IMG/VR virus record: IMGVR_UViG_3300012532_000007
Span: 1 to 40,334 of that record
Source: a virus
Reading direction: 5' to 3' (one strand)
DNA: 40,334 bases
The notes under the pieces: generated by a model
The model's input: the letters and a program-made list of their open reading frames with translations, nothing else
What the model was told of the DNA's origin: nothing
The model's database searches: none
Position numbers and translations under genes: made by a program
In this document: in pieces, positions 14,512-21,179 of the stretch
Numbering within the stretch: position 1 is the first letter of the stretch
Layout of the letters: every line of letters starts with the position of its first letter

Positions 14512-15183
14512 TCAAGGCTTCCTTCCCCAAGCTGGCCAACAGACGAGACACACCCGCGACCCGGCCCTGTTCACGTAGGTCGTCTCCGGTCGCCATGGGT
14601 GCCCGTGCTTGCAGGCCGGGCGGGCAGCGATCTTTGCCGCATTCGTCAGCGCGGCGCGGCGGCGATTCTCTTCTGTTGTCACGATCTCCAGGCAGTCCGG
14701 ATTGCAGCAATGCCGGAACTCGCACTGGTGATCCGGCTCGTGCCCTTCCGGGACCGGGCCTTTCAGCAGCTCCCACGCGAAACGATGCGCTGAGACGGTC
14801 CGGCCATCGACGGTCAACGTCCCGTACCCCGAATTGTTCGGGGGTCGTGTCCATAGCCAGTGACCATCTGGAGTCTTGCGGATGCTTGCCCAGAATCGCT
14901 TCTCAGCCGGTACGCCTCGGCCCTGGCCACGAGATTGGGCGATCAGTGGGTCTCCGTATTTCCGCCAGCGCTGCCAGCACTTGCCGCAGAGGCCCCGGCC
15001 GACGACGGTCCCATCGCAGCCTTCGACCGAACAGGTAGACCGGGAGCCGCGGTTCGCCCGCATCGGGCCACCAGCGAGCGGGTCGCCATAGCGGCGTTCG
15101 CGGTCGTAATGACGGCCGCAGAGCCCCCGGTGCTTGACTGGATGTGGACAGTCCTCGACTGAGCACGGATTCTTCGTCTCCAT
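14512..15183 (-). CDS. free-standing HNH endonuclease inserted in the tail operon
   Basis: 223 aa. Two N-terminal repeats of a zinc-binding unit (CSVEDC...GLCGRH and CSVEGC...GLCGKC, each ending RRYGDPL or RKYGDPL) precede an HNH domain. That domain includes AHRFAWEL, EPDHQC, the CCNPDCLEIVT core and EENRRRA, which is the phage HNH_3-like pattern. A final CKHGHP...CLVC pair completes it. Such enzymes are usually mobile homing-type nucleases. It splits the major tail gene from the gp10-like gene and has its own promoter-like TAGATT six bases before the ATG, supporting late insertion. Confidence 0.85.
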   Translation of the reverse strand: METKNPCSVEDCPHPVKHRGLCGRHYDRERRYGDPLAGGPMRANRGSRSTCSVEGCDGTVVGRGLCGKCWQRWRKYGDPLIAQSRGQGRGVPAEKRFWASIRKTPDGHWLWTRPPNNSGYGTLTVDGRTVSAHRFAWELLKGPVPEGHEPDHQCEFRHCCNPDCLEIVTTEENRRRAALTNAAKIAARPACKHGHPWRPETTYVNRAGSRVCLVCWPAWGRKP

Positions 15184-15189
15184 GCGAAG

Positions 15190-15195
15190 AATCTA
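15190..15195 (-). promoter_or_regulatory. leaderless-type -10 of the HNH gene
   Basis: Minus-strand TAGATT is followed by six bases and then the ATG at 15183, so transcription would start at the start codon. It lies in the AT-richer 27-base gap after the major tail gene. No convincing -35 is seen. Confidence 0.45.
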
Positions 15196-15210
15196 CCACG
15201 ACCTCACCAA

Positions 15211-15768
15211 TTAAGCGAACGCCGTGTCATTCGTATAAATGCTGCCCAGCACGGTGCCGGACGCGGGGCTCATGGCCGACAAGGTGAACGGCCACTCGAT
15301 CGCGGCGTTGCGGGTGATCGAGCTCTCTCCCGTGTCGGTGACCATGCAGCGCGGCATAACGAACCGGTAGATGAACGCGCCGTCCACCCACTCCAGCCCG
15401 TAGACCCGCTCGTCGACCGCCGGCGCGGACGAGATGTCGTACTTGTACTTCCCGGCGGCCTGGGTGACCACGCTGCCACCGCCGAAGTACAGCGGGATGA
15501 TGTCCTTGTCGGACTGGACCAGGGTGAACGCGCTGGTGAGCCCGACGCCGGTGATCAGGTACCGCACCACGGCGATCGACTGCCACACCTTCACCATCTC
15601 GGTGTCCATCGACCGGCTGATCTTCGCGCCGTCCTCGGTCGCATAGCCGATGTTGGTAAAACCGGTCCACGCCGAGGCGATGTCGACCGGCGGCGTGGTC
15701 CCGGATGGCGCGATGTAGATCGTGCCGTTGCTGCCCACGCGGATCTCCGAGGCTGCTTGCCCTGCCAT
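15211..15768 (-). CDS. major tail protein
   Basis: 185 aa. Beta-rich throughout, starting with ASEIRVGSNGTIYIAPSGTTPP and containing SAWTGFTNIGYATEDGAKISRS. This is the typical opening of siphovirus tail tube proteins, where a structural strand is followed by a GY-T-DG turn. Later strands include LVQSDKDIIPLYFGG and a VYGLEWVDGAFIYRFVMPR segment. It would polymerise as the tail tube around the tape measure protein. Size and position before the chaperone genes agree with this. Confidence 0.85.
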   Translation of the reverse strand: MAGQAASEIRVGSNGTIYIAPSGTTPPVDIASAWTGFTNIGYATEDGAKISRSMDTEMVKVWQSIAVVRYLITGVGLTSAFTLVQSDKDIIPLYFGGGSVVTQAAGKYKYDISSAPAVDERVYGLEWVDGAFIYRFVMPRCMVTDTGESSITRNAAIEWPFTLSAMSPASGTVLGSIYTNDTAFA

Positions 15769-15789
15769 CGGCGGTTCCTCCTGTTCCGG

Positions 15790-16131
15790 TCAGCTCGCTG
15801 GCAGGTGCAGCGCCGCGATGGTCAGGTTGGTCGGCGGATTGACGTCGTAGGTGATGGTGAGGGTGCCCGAGAACCAGTCGACGGGGAACGGCCCCATCAT
15901 CTGGTCGCCGGTGGTCGCCGCGATCGTGAGCGGGCCCGCGTTGTGGAGGGTGCCGCGGTTGCACGGTGCCGCCGCGGCGACGGTGACCGCGCGGGTGGCG
16001 GCGTTGGTGTTCTTGATGTGGAGATAGACGCGCCCGTCGTTGCCCGACAGCGTGTCGCCGCCGCTGGAGCCGGCCGCATAGGCTTTGGAGTCGCCGGAGC
16101 GGCTGATCTCGTAGAGGGTGAGCGCGGCCAC
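15790..16131 (-). CDS. virion-type beta protein, 113 aa
   Basis: The GTG start is directly after the TAG of the 43-aa gene. The protein is beta-rich, with GRVYLHIKNTNAATRAVTV and FSGTLTITYDVNPPTNLTIAAL, a pattern seen in small phage decoration or tail-associated proteins. No enzyme motif or membrane span. It lies immediately before the major tail gene. Its exact role in the particle cannot be told. Confidence 0.7.
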   Translation of the reverse strand: MAALTLYEISRSGDSKAYAAGSSGGDTLSGNDGRVYLHIKNTNAATRAVTVAAAAPCNRGTLHNAGPLTIAATTGDQMMGPFPVDWFSGTLTITYDVNPPTNLTIAALHLPAS

Positions 16132-16263
16132 CTAGCTCTCCTTCTTGCCACTGTCGGCTTCGGCTGTCGCCTCTGCCTCGGCCTGCTTGCGGGCCTGCTC
16201 AAGGAGCTTGTCCCGCTCCTTCTGCCCGAGCTTCTGGAGCTCTGGGTTCCACGCCTCCGTCAT
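16132..16263 (-). CDS. small charged helical protein, 43 aa
   Basis: ATG follows a strong AAAGGAG ribosome site by 5 bases. The protein MTEAWNPELQKL... is almost entirely Gln/Lys/Glu/Ala and should form one long helix. The stop TAG abuts the GTG of the next gene. A strong ribosome site and exact fit between genes support it despite its size. Function unknown; small charged helical proteins in this position may act in tail or head assembly. Confidence 0.65.
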   Translation of the reverse strand: MTEAWNPELQKLGQKERDKLLEQARKQAEAEATAEADSGKKES

Positions 16264-16275
16264 GTCGCTCCTTTC

Positions 16276-16524
16276 CTATTGCACGGCTGCGGTGGCGATG
16301 CGTTCGAGAAACTTCGCGCACTGTGCGCAGCCACGGATGTGTGCGGCGTGCGCGACGCAGACCCATGCCTCGCGGCCGAAACGGTCGAGGACGCGGTAGG
16401 CCGCCGCAGCGCCGCACTGCGCATCGATGACGGCCTGCTCGCTGTTGAGGGCCGGGTCGTTGATGTCGACAGGCAGGAACGAGCAGCCGGTACTGACCGG
16501 CGAGATCATCACGTAGTGCCGCAT
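16276..16524 (-). CDS. Cys/His-rich small protein, 82 aa
   Basis: Start chosen at the ATG preceded by GAGGGGG. It carries single cysteines at 14 and 37 and a likely metal site CVAHAAHIRGCAQC at about 56-69. It may bind zinc; the first half looks beta-rich. It lies between the tail terminator candidate and the small helical protein. No family recognised. Confidence 0.6.
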   Translation of the reverse strand: MRHYVMISPVSTGCSFLPVDINDPALNSEQAVIDAQCGAAAAYRVLDRFGREAWVCVAHAAHIRGCAQCAKFLERIATAAVQ

Positions 16525-16550
16525 AGGGAAACCCCCTCTAGCCCAGCCCG

Positions 16551-16985
16551 CTACACGACCGCCGCAGTGAGGACCTGGAGCTCGAGGACCGCGCCGACGT
16601 GGTCGATCGACGCGGCGGTGAAGCCGACCCCGTAGCCGCGCATCCCCACGACCCACGCTTTCGTCATGGGCAGGCCGAGCGGGTCGTTGGTGCCGCCGGC
16701 GCGCAGCGCGGCGCTGAGCGACCGTGGGCCGACCGCGTCGACGAGGTCGTCCAGGGCGATCTCGCCGAGCTGGGTGAGCGCGGCGGAGCAGAGCACGTCC
16801 AGGTCGAACTGCCAGACGATGTCCACGCCCGCGCCCTCGCCGCGTTCGAACGTGGCGGCGCGGGGGATCGGGACGACGGCGGGCAGGTTCGGCGAGCTGG
16901 GGACGGTGTCGTAGGCGGTGAGCCCGGGGACCTGGGCCTTAAGGGTCTGCTTGAGCGCGACCCGGATGGCGCGGAGCGTCGCCAT
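16551..16985 (-). CDS. tail terminator-like protein
   Basis: 144 aa. The start ATG shares a base with the connector stop. The layout fits tail completion/terminator proteins: an N-terminal helix (LRAIRVALKQTLKAQ), a loop with PSSPNLPAVVPIP, a beta strand stretch (DIVWQFDLDVLC), a helix, then ASIDHVGAVLELQVL. The N-terminal helix plus a P-rich loop plus beta sheet is common to lambda gpU/HK97 gp12-like proteins. It would cap the tail tube before head joining. The assignment rests mainly on position and fold pattern. Confidence 0.6.
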   Translation of the reverse strand: MATLRAIRVALKQTLKAQVPGLTAYDTVPSSPNLPAVVPIPRAATFERGEGAGVDIVWQFDLDVLCSAALTQLGEIALDDLVDAVGPRSLSAALRAGGTNDPLGLPMTKAWVVGMRGYGVGFTAASIDHVGAVLELQVLTAAVV

Positions 16986-17962
16986 CAGCGGCGGCCCCCG
17001 TGGAACAGGCTACCCCGCTGCGGCGCGTAGGTGAGCGTCCGGGCCCGCCGCTTCCGGTACACCTCGAGGAGGTCGGCGACGTCGGGGTCCTCGTAGCGGC
17101 TGATCCGCACGGGGCCGAACTCGCTGAACCCGGCGGTGAACCCGTCCGGGGACTCCTTGCGCTTGAACAGCTTCACCGCTTTCAGGACCGCGGCCTGGTT
17201 GACCTCGACGGGCACGGCGGGCCAACCGAACCGGGCGGTGACCTGGAGGCCGGCGCGCTGCGGCCACACCGGGAAGCGGCGCTCGCCGACCGCGACGACC
17301 TCCCACCACGGCCACCCGTCCAGGTCGGCGTCCAGCGGCTCGAGCTGGAAGTCGGTGCTGGTCGTCCAGGTGGTCTCGAAGACGCCGTCGCCGTCCTCGT
17401 CGGTCCTCACGACCAGCCCGGTGGTGGTGGAGATGTCAGCGACCCATGCACGCCACGGGTCGTCGGTGCGGAAGACGCGCACGGTCGGGGCGAGGTCCCG
17501 CCAGAACCGGCGGGAGCCGGGCACCCCACCGGAGCACCAGTCGTCGATGGCGCGGCTGGTCGCGTTGACGGCCCGCTGGAGCAGGGTGCCGTCGAGCGTG
17601 CCGCCGTCGTCGCGGAGCTGCCCGCGGACCTCCCCGACCGTGCAGTAGATCGTGGCCGGCGACGTCGGGGCACCGCCGACCTCGAACTGGCCCTCGCTGA
17701 CTTCGGTGAGCGCGCCCGTGACGGCGAACCGGTACAGCCAGATGCCCGGCTGGGAGCAGGCCCCGACGGCGGTGTAGACGCGGGTGGGGCCGACAGGTGT
17801 CCCCGGGGTGGTCGTGGGCGCGTCGGCGGTGCCGTCCGGGCGGGTGACGGTGGTGGTGACGGTGACGCCGGCCCAGTTGGTGAAGGCCGGGTCGTCAGCG
17901 GTCAGGGTGTAGGGCAGCTTGTAGGCGTCGCCGACGCTCAGCGGCTCCGCGCTTGCGGTCAT
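16985..17962 (-). CDS. head-tail connector protein with N-terminal Ig-like domain
   Basis: 325 aa. The first 100 residues look like an Ig-like or fibronectin-like beta-sandwich (TVTTTVTRPDGT, then CSQPGIWLYRFAVTG). The rest contains a helical adaptor of the HK97 gp6/SPP1 gp15 kind: TVGEVRGQL, LLQRAVNATSRAIDDWC and a C-terminal AAVLKAVKLFKRKE. It also has a beta part (GLQVTARFGW). It would sit under the portal and build the neck. A surface-exposed Ig-like fusion on a connector is unusual. Start overlap is ATGA. Confidence 0.7.
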   Translation of the reverse strand: MTASAEPLSVGDAYKLPYTLTADDPAFTNWAGVTVTTTVTRPDGTADAPTTTPGTPVGPTRVYTAVGACSQPGIWLYRFAVTGALTEVSEGQFEVGGAPTSPATIYCTVGEVRGQLRDDGGTLDGTLLQRAVNATSRAIDDWCSGGVPGSRRFWRDLAPTVRVFRTDDPWRAWVADISTTTGLVVRTDEDGDGVFETTWTTSTDFQLEPLDADLDGWPWWEVVAVGERRFPVWPQRAGLQVTARFGWPAVPVEVNQAAVLKAVKLFKRKESPDGFTAGFSEFGPVRISRYEDPDVADLLEVYRKRRARTLTYAPQRGSLFHGGRR

Positions 17963-18963
17963 TCCACGCCCACTTCCCCTTCCGCACTGGTGATGGTGAC
18001 GGTGCCCTGGTGTTGGCCGGCCACCAGGACGGACCCGGTCGGCCCGTCGAGTTCGGCGTCACCCGTCGTGGATGCCGCCGTGGTAGTGACGGCTTGCGCC
18101 GCGCCGCCAACGGTGACGGTGCCGGTGGCCTTGACGACTAGGGGCGGCCCGGTCGGCTGGGGCCAGGGCGGGTCGAACCGGCGGCCGTGGACGCGTGGGA
18201 GCAGTGGCGGGCGGCGGTGGGCGACGACCCGGCTGGGCAGCCAGGCGCCCGGTGCTGGCGGCGGGACGAACGGTGGCGGCGCGGCGATCCGACCGCGGCG
18301 CGGTGGGACCACCGGTGGACGTCGTCGTGCGCAGACGAACCGTGGCGGCGGCCCGGCCGTCGGTGGGACCGGCAGGAACCGGCCCGGCCGTGAGCGGGGG
18401 GCCGGGGGCGGCCGGTGGGCCTGGAGCAGCCTCGGGACGAACGCGGGCGGTGCCGGTGGGACGAACGGCCAGGGCGGGTCCCATCGGGCACCACGAGGTG
18501 TCGGTGCGGCCCATGCGGCCCGGGTCCGGATGTCCTGGACGGTCCACGGGCTCGGCGCGGGCGGCGGGACGGCTGGCGGCGCGTCCCAGCGGCTACCGCG
18601 GACCGCCGGCAGCGCACGGGACCGTGGCCGCGTGCTCTGCCATGGCGGCACCCACGGGCCCGGGGCGGGTGGTGGGACCGTGGGTGGCACGTCCCAGCGG
18701 TGGCCGCGCCGTGGTGGCGCGTAGCGGGGCCGCTGACGGGCGCTGACCCAACAGGGCACCCATGAGGGTGGCGGGGCCGCAGCGAACGGCCACGGCGGGC
18801 TCCACGACTGGCCACGCCGCACCGCGGGCGCTGGTCGCGGCCGACCGGCCTGGTGCTGCCACTGCGCCGGCCGCTCGGGTGGCGGTGGTGCCGTGAAGGG
18901 CCACGGCGGGTCCCAGCGCTGGCCCGGCCGCCAGGTCGCGCCGCGCCAACGCCGGTGCGCCAT
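17959..18963 (-). CDS. Trp/Pro/Arg repeat protein, 334 aa
   Basis: The start ATG follows the preceding gene by 23 bases and the stop overlaps the connector ATG by four bases. The first 281 residues consist of about eight degenerate repeats of 30-37 residues built on a basic Arg/Pro stretch, then RGxRWDPPWPF, then a Pro-Ala-Pro linker and often PWVP. The last 53 residues are Gly/Thr/Ala-rich and probably beta (TVTVGGAAQAVTT...TVTITSAEGE). Lying among head and neck genes, it is probably in the particle or an assembly factor. No known family recognised. The frame is supported by both gene junctions and by the protein-level repeat. Confidence 0.7.
   Translation of the reverse strand: MAHRRWRGATWRPGQRWDPPWPFTAPPPPERPAQWQHQAGRPRPAPAVRRGQSWSPPWPFAAAPPPSWVPCWVSARQRPRYAPPRRGHRWDVPPTVPPPAPGPWVPPWQSTRPRSRALPAVRGSRWDAPPAVPPPAPSPWTVQDIRTRAAWAAPTPRGARWDPPWPFVPPAPPAFVPRLLQAHRPPPAPRSRPGRFLPVPPTAGPPPRFVCARRRPPVVPPRRGRIAAPPPFVPPPAPGAWLPSRVVAHRRPPLLPRVHGRRFDPPWPQPTGPPLVVKATGTVTVGGAAQAVTTTAASTTGDAELDGPTGSVLVAGQHQGTVTITSAEGEVGVE
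18121..18963 (-). repeat. array of about eight degenerate codon repeats
   Basis: These are the repeats encoding units of 37, 37, 36, 34, 37, 30, 36 and 34 residues within the Trp/Pro protein. They are best kept around the RWDPPWP core; the sixth unit has lost most Trp residues. The period is about 105 bases. Divergence between copies argues for an old duplication held by selection on protein sequence. Confidence 0.65.
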
Positions 18964-18986
18964 GGGTTACTCCCCGAACGTGCGTA

Positions 18987-19460
18987 CTACTCCTCGATCT
19001 CCATGAACAAATCGAACACGTGCGCGGCCGGCATGAGGCCGCTGCGGTTGAGGAACGCGAACCCGTCGGTGGTCAGCTTCGCGACCTCGAACTCCTCCAG
19101 GAACTCCGCTGGGATGTCCACGCCGGACTTGGCGTTGAAGGGGATCTGGATCTGGTCCGGCGTCTGGAGCGTCGGCGGGGTCGCGAAGGTGGTGGAAAGC
19201 GTCGTCCGTGCGGTGCCGAACCGGGTCATGTTCGGGTTCAGCGTGACCGCGCCGCCAGGGGTGGTGCCGGCGTTGGTGCAGCGGGCGATCCCGAGGCGGC
19301 ACTGGAAGTCGGAGACCGCTGTCGCGGCGGTGGTGTTGCGGACGCCGACGATCACGCGGCGGAGCAGTCCACCGGAGGTGGCGGACCCCTGCCACCAGGC
19401 GAACCCGGTGTCGTTGGCGAGCGCGGCCCCTGAGGTGAGCACACCCGTGTACCGTGCCAT
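18987..19460 (-). CDS. virion-type protein, 157 aa
   Basis: Start chosen at MARYTG because AAAGGA stands 5 bases upstream; the open frame continues further but is not needed. The sequence is beta-rich with LLRRVIVGVRNTT and LQTPDQIQIPFNAKSGVDIP, and ends HVFDLFMEIEE. It resembles small capsid-associated or head-fibre proteins in texture only. It lies between two other virion-type genes. Confidence 0.65.
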   Translation of the reverse strand: MARYTGVLTSGAALANDTGFAWWQGSATSGGLLRRVIVGVRNTTAATAVSDFQCRLGIARCTNAGTTPGGAVTLNPNMTRFGTARTTLSTTFATPPTLQTPDQIQIPFNAKSGVDIPAEFLEEFEVAKLTTDGFAFLNRSGLMPAAHVFDLFMEIEE

Positions 19461-19471
19461 TTCGGTCCTTT

Positions 19472-20173
19472 CTACCAGCGCCCGGCGTACTGGCTGACGA
19501 ATGGTGGCGGCGTGGCGGCTGCGGCCACGACGAGCGGCTTGAGCGCGACGATGCACACCTGCGCGTTCTGCGCCTGGCCGACGGTGACCGCCTCACTGAC
19601 CGCCGTGGCGGCGCCCTGCAACTGGTACTGGAAGTCGGCCCACTGGTTCACCTGCGCGGCGACCGCCGACTGGGTCAGCCCGCCGTCGGTCCAGCCGCCC
19701 GCACCGGTGATCGTCTGGGTCGTGCCGCTTGGGACCTTCCCGCCCCAGCACGCCACGATCATGCAGCCGTTCACGCTCGGCGTGATCGTCGGGGACGTGT
19801 AGGAGCCGGCAGAGGTGTAGTTCAGCGGGGACTGCTGGTCGATCGTCCCGGTCGTGTCCACACCACGGAACGCGGTCGAGTGGGTGCACCAGAACCGCGC
19901 GGTGCCGAGCGTGAAGGACGGGGCCGCGTCGCCCGCGACGAAGAACCGCCAGAACACGCCGATCCTGGTGGACGTCCCGGTGACTTGGGTGAGCAGGTTC
20001 CACCCGGCCGGGGTCGTGATCGTCGTGCCGCTGCCACCCGTACCCGACCCGTAGCTGACCTCCAGGAGCACGAGGTCACCGTCGGTGATCGAGGTTGGCA
20101 GCGCCGAGGTGACGGCCGTGCCGGACGCGGTGCACTCGGTGTGGCCGTCGGTGCCGACCTTGGCGATCGCCAT
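19472..20173 (-). CDS. virion-type beta-sandwich protein, 233 aa
   Basis: Pattern of a jelly-roll virion surface protein: LPTSITDGDLVLLEVSYGS, then TPAGWNLL, RIGVFWRFFVAGDAAP and NGCMIVACWGG. This order (DGDLVLL, then TPAGW, then a strand with W-R) recurs in many phage head or tail surface proteins. It ends with a Pro-rich PPPFVSQYAGRW tail. It may decorate the capsid or form a fibre. No receptor-binding site can be assigned. Confidence 0.65.
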   Translation of the reverse strand: MAIAKVGTDGHTECTASGTAVTSALPTSITDGDLVLLEVSYGSGTGGSGTTITTPAGWNLLTQVTGTSTRIGVFWRFFVAGDAAPSFTLGTARFWCTHSTAFRGVDTTGTIDQQSPLNYTSAGSYTSPTITPSVNGCMIVACWGGKVPSGTTQTITGAGGWTDGGLTQSAVAAQVNQWADFQYQLQGAATAVSEAVTVGQAQNAQVCIVALKPLVVAAAATPPPFVSQYAGRW

Positions 20174-20189
20174 GCGCGGCTATCGCGGG

Positions 20190-20450
20190 TCAGGTGCCGG
20201 GCTGGCCGCAGTTGTGGAGGACGGTCCGGCCGTCCGGGGAAGTGTCGGGGTTCTGCTCGATCGCGACGAGCACGCCAGCCGGGTGCTCGCTGGCCTGCTG
20301 GTTGCCGGTCCACTCGCTGATCGTGTCCGGGTCGGTCGAGTCGCAGACGGTGTCGCAGTGGACGCACATGGTGACGCTGCGGCCCTCGTAGGTGCCGTCG
20401 TTGTAGGTCGGCACGTCGTTCCAGCCGAGCTGGTCGAACGGGGTTGCCAT
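20190..20450 (-). CDS. small protein with CxxC motif, 86 aa
   Basis: ATG follows a GAGGAG-like site (GGCGAGGAGCCGCA) at about 6 bases. It contains VTMCVHCDTVC (a possible zinc or disulphide site), a further Cys near the end (HNCGQ) and many Asp/Thr residues. The central TISEWTGNQQASEHP is polar. Function unknown. Its position among virion genes suggests a minor structural or assembly protein. Confidence 0.65.
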   Translation of the reverse strand: MATPFDQLGWNDVPTYNDGTYEGRSVTMCVHCDTVCDSTDPDTISEWTGNQQASEHPAGVLVAIEQNPDTSPDGRTVLHNCGQPGT

Positions 20451-20524
20451 TGCGGCTCCTCGCCTTGCTCACGGGACGGTCACGGGTCCGCATCGTCGGC
20501 CGTCCGGGCGGGTACGGTGCGGGT

Positions 20525-20588
20525 GGTTCCCGGCCAGCGGGCCGCTCTCCAGTGGGGGCTGGATCGAGCGCCCGCCGGCCGGGGAACC
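20525..20588. other. long imperfect hairpin in the 148-base gap 20451-20598
   Basis: GGTTCCCGGCCAGCGGGC at 20525-20542 pairs with GCCCGCCGGCCGGGGAACC at 20570-20588, with one bulge and one mismatch. The loop itself holds a smaller TCCAG/CTGGA stem. It is the largest non-coding gap of the head region. It may be an attenuator that sets the ratio of capsid to downstream messages, or an mRNA processing site. There is no T-tract. Confidence 0.5.
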
Positions 20589-20598
20589 GGTCAGGGGC

Positions 20599-20895
20599 CT
20601 ATCTTCCGGACGGCTCGCCGTTCGGCTGGCCGAGCGCCGCGCGGAGCTGCTCCAGGTCAGGTCGGGGGACGACCAGCTCCGCCGGCCACCCCTGCAAATG
20701 CCGCTGGAGGAGCTCGGCAATGGCCTGGGTGAACCTCCGGTCGGAGAAGAACGTCCCCCGCCCCGCCGGGGTGGTCCAGTCCCAGCGGAGCAGGTGCTGG
20801 GTCGGCTGGCCCGGCGCGCTCGCCGTGACCAGGTCCACCGTCACCTGGGTCGGCAGCGGCTGCGGGACGACCTGCGGGGTCGGCTGCGGGGTCAT
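20599..20895 (-). CDS. hypothetical head-region protein, 98 aa
   Basis: Begins with a Pro/Gln-rich MTPQPTPQVV stretch. A compact domain follows with VTVDLVTASAP, HLLRWDWTTPAGRGTFF and a helix FTQAIAELLQRHLQGW, and the protein ends polar. Start chosen at the ATG 15 bases after the preceding stop, with GGAGG upstream (GTAGGAGGCCGCTCCGAG). It is not recognised; position after the capsid gene suggests a head accessory protein. Confidence 0.65.
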   Translation of the reverse strand: MTPQPTPQVVPQPLPTQVTVDLVTASAPGQPTQHLLRWDWTTPAGRGTFFSDRRFTQAIAELLQRHLQGWPAELVVPRPDLEQLRAALGQPNGEPSGR

Positions 20896-20909
20896 CTCGG
20901 AGCGGCCTC

Positions 20910-21179
20910 CTACGCGATCCAGAGGGAACCGGTCACCCCGACGGCGCAGGCCACGTGCAGGCCGACCGCGGCGCGCAGCCCGGTCGGGACGACCACGGTC
21001 GCCGCGAGCTGACCGGCGACCGTGTCGAACGTGGCGAGCACCGTCCCGGACGCGGCCGTGTTGTCGTAGACGGTCACGGTCGCCGCGCTGGCGGTCCGCA
21101 GGCTGAACCCGCGCAGCTCGCACGTGCCGGCGAACGCGGTCCCGGCCGCAGCGACCGGGACCGGCGAGGCCATCGCCAT
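20910..21179 (-). CDS. small capsid-associated beta protein, 89 aa
   Basis: The start ATG shares a base with the capsid stop; a second Met two codons later is an alternative. The sequence is a run of strands (CELRGFSLRTASAATVTVYDN, then TVLATFDTVAGQLAATVVVP), typical of small phage beta-sandwich proteins. Directly after the major capsid gene, a capsid decoration protein is plausible. The role is inferred. Confidence 0.65.
   Translation of the reverse strand: MAMASPVPVAAAGTAFAGTCELRGFSLRTASAATVTVYDNTAASGTVLATFDTVAGQLAATVVVPTGLRAAVGLHVACAVGVTGSLWIA

Noticed and set aside
14860-15162. Rightward open frame opposite the inserted HNH gene
   Set aside because: No start signal or motif; antisense to a gene with conserved HNH and zinc residues.
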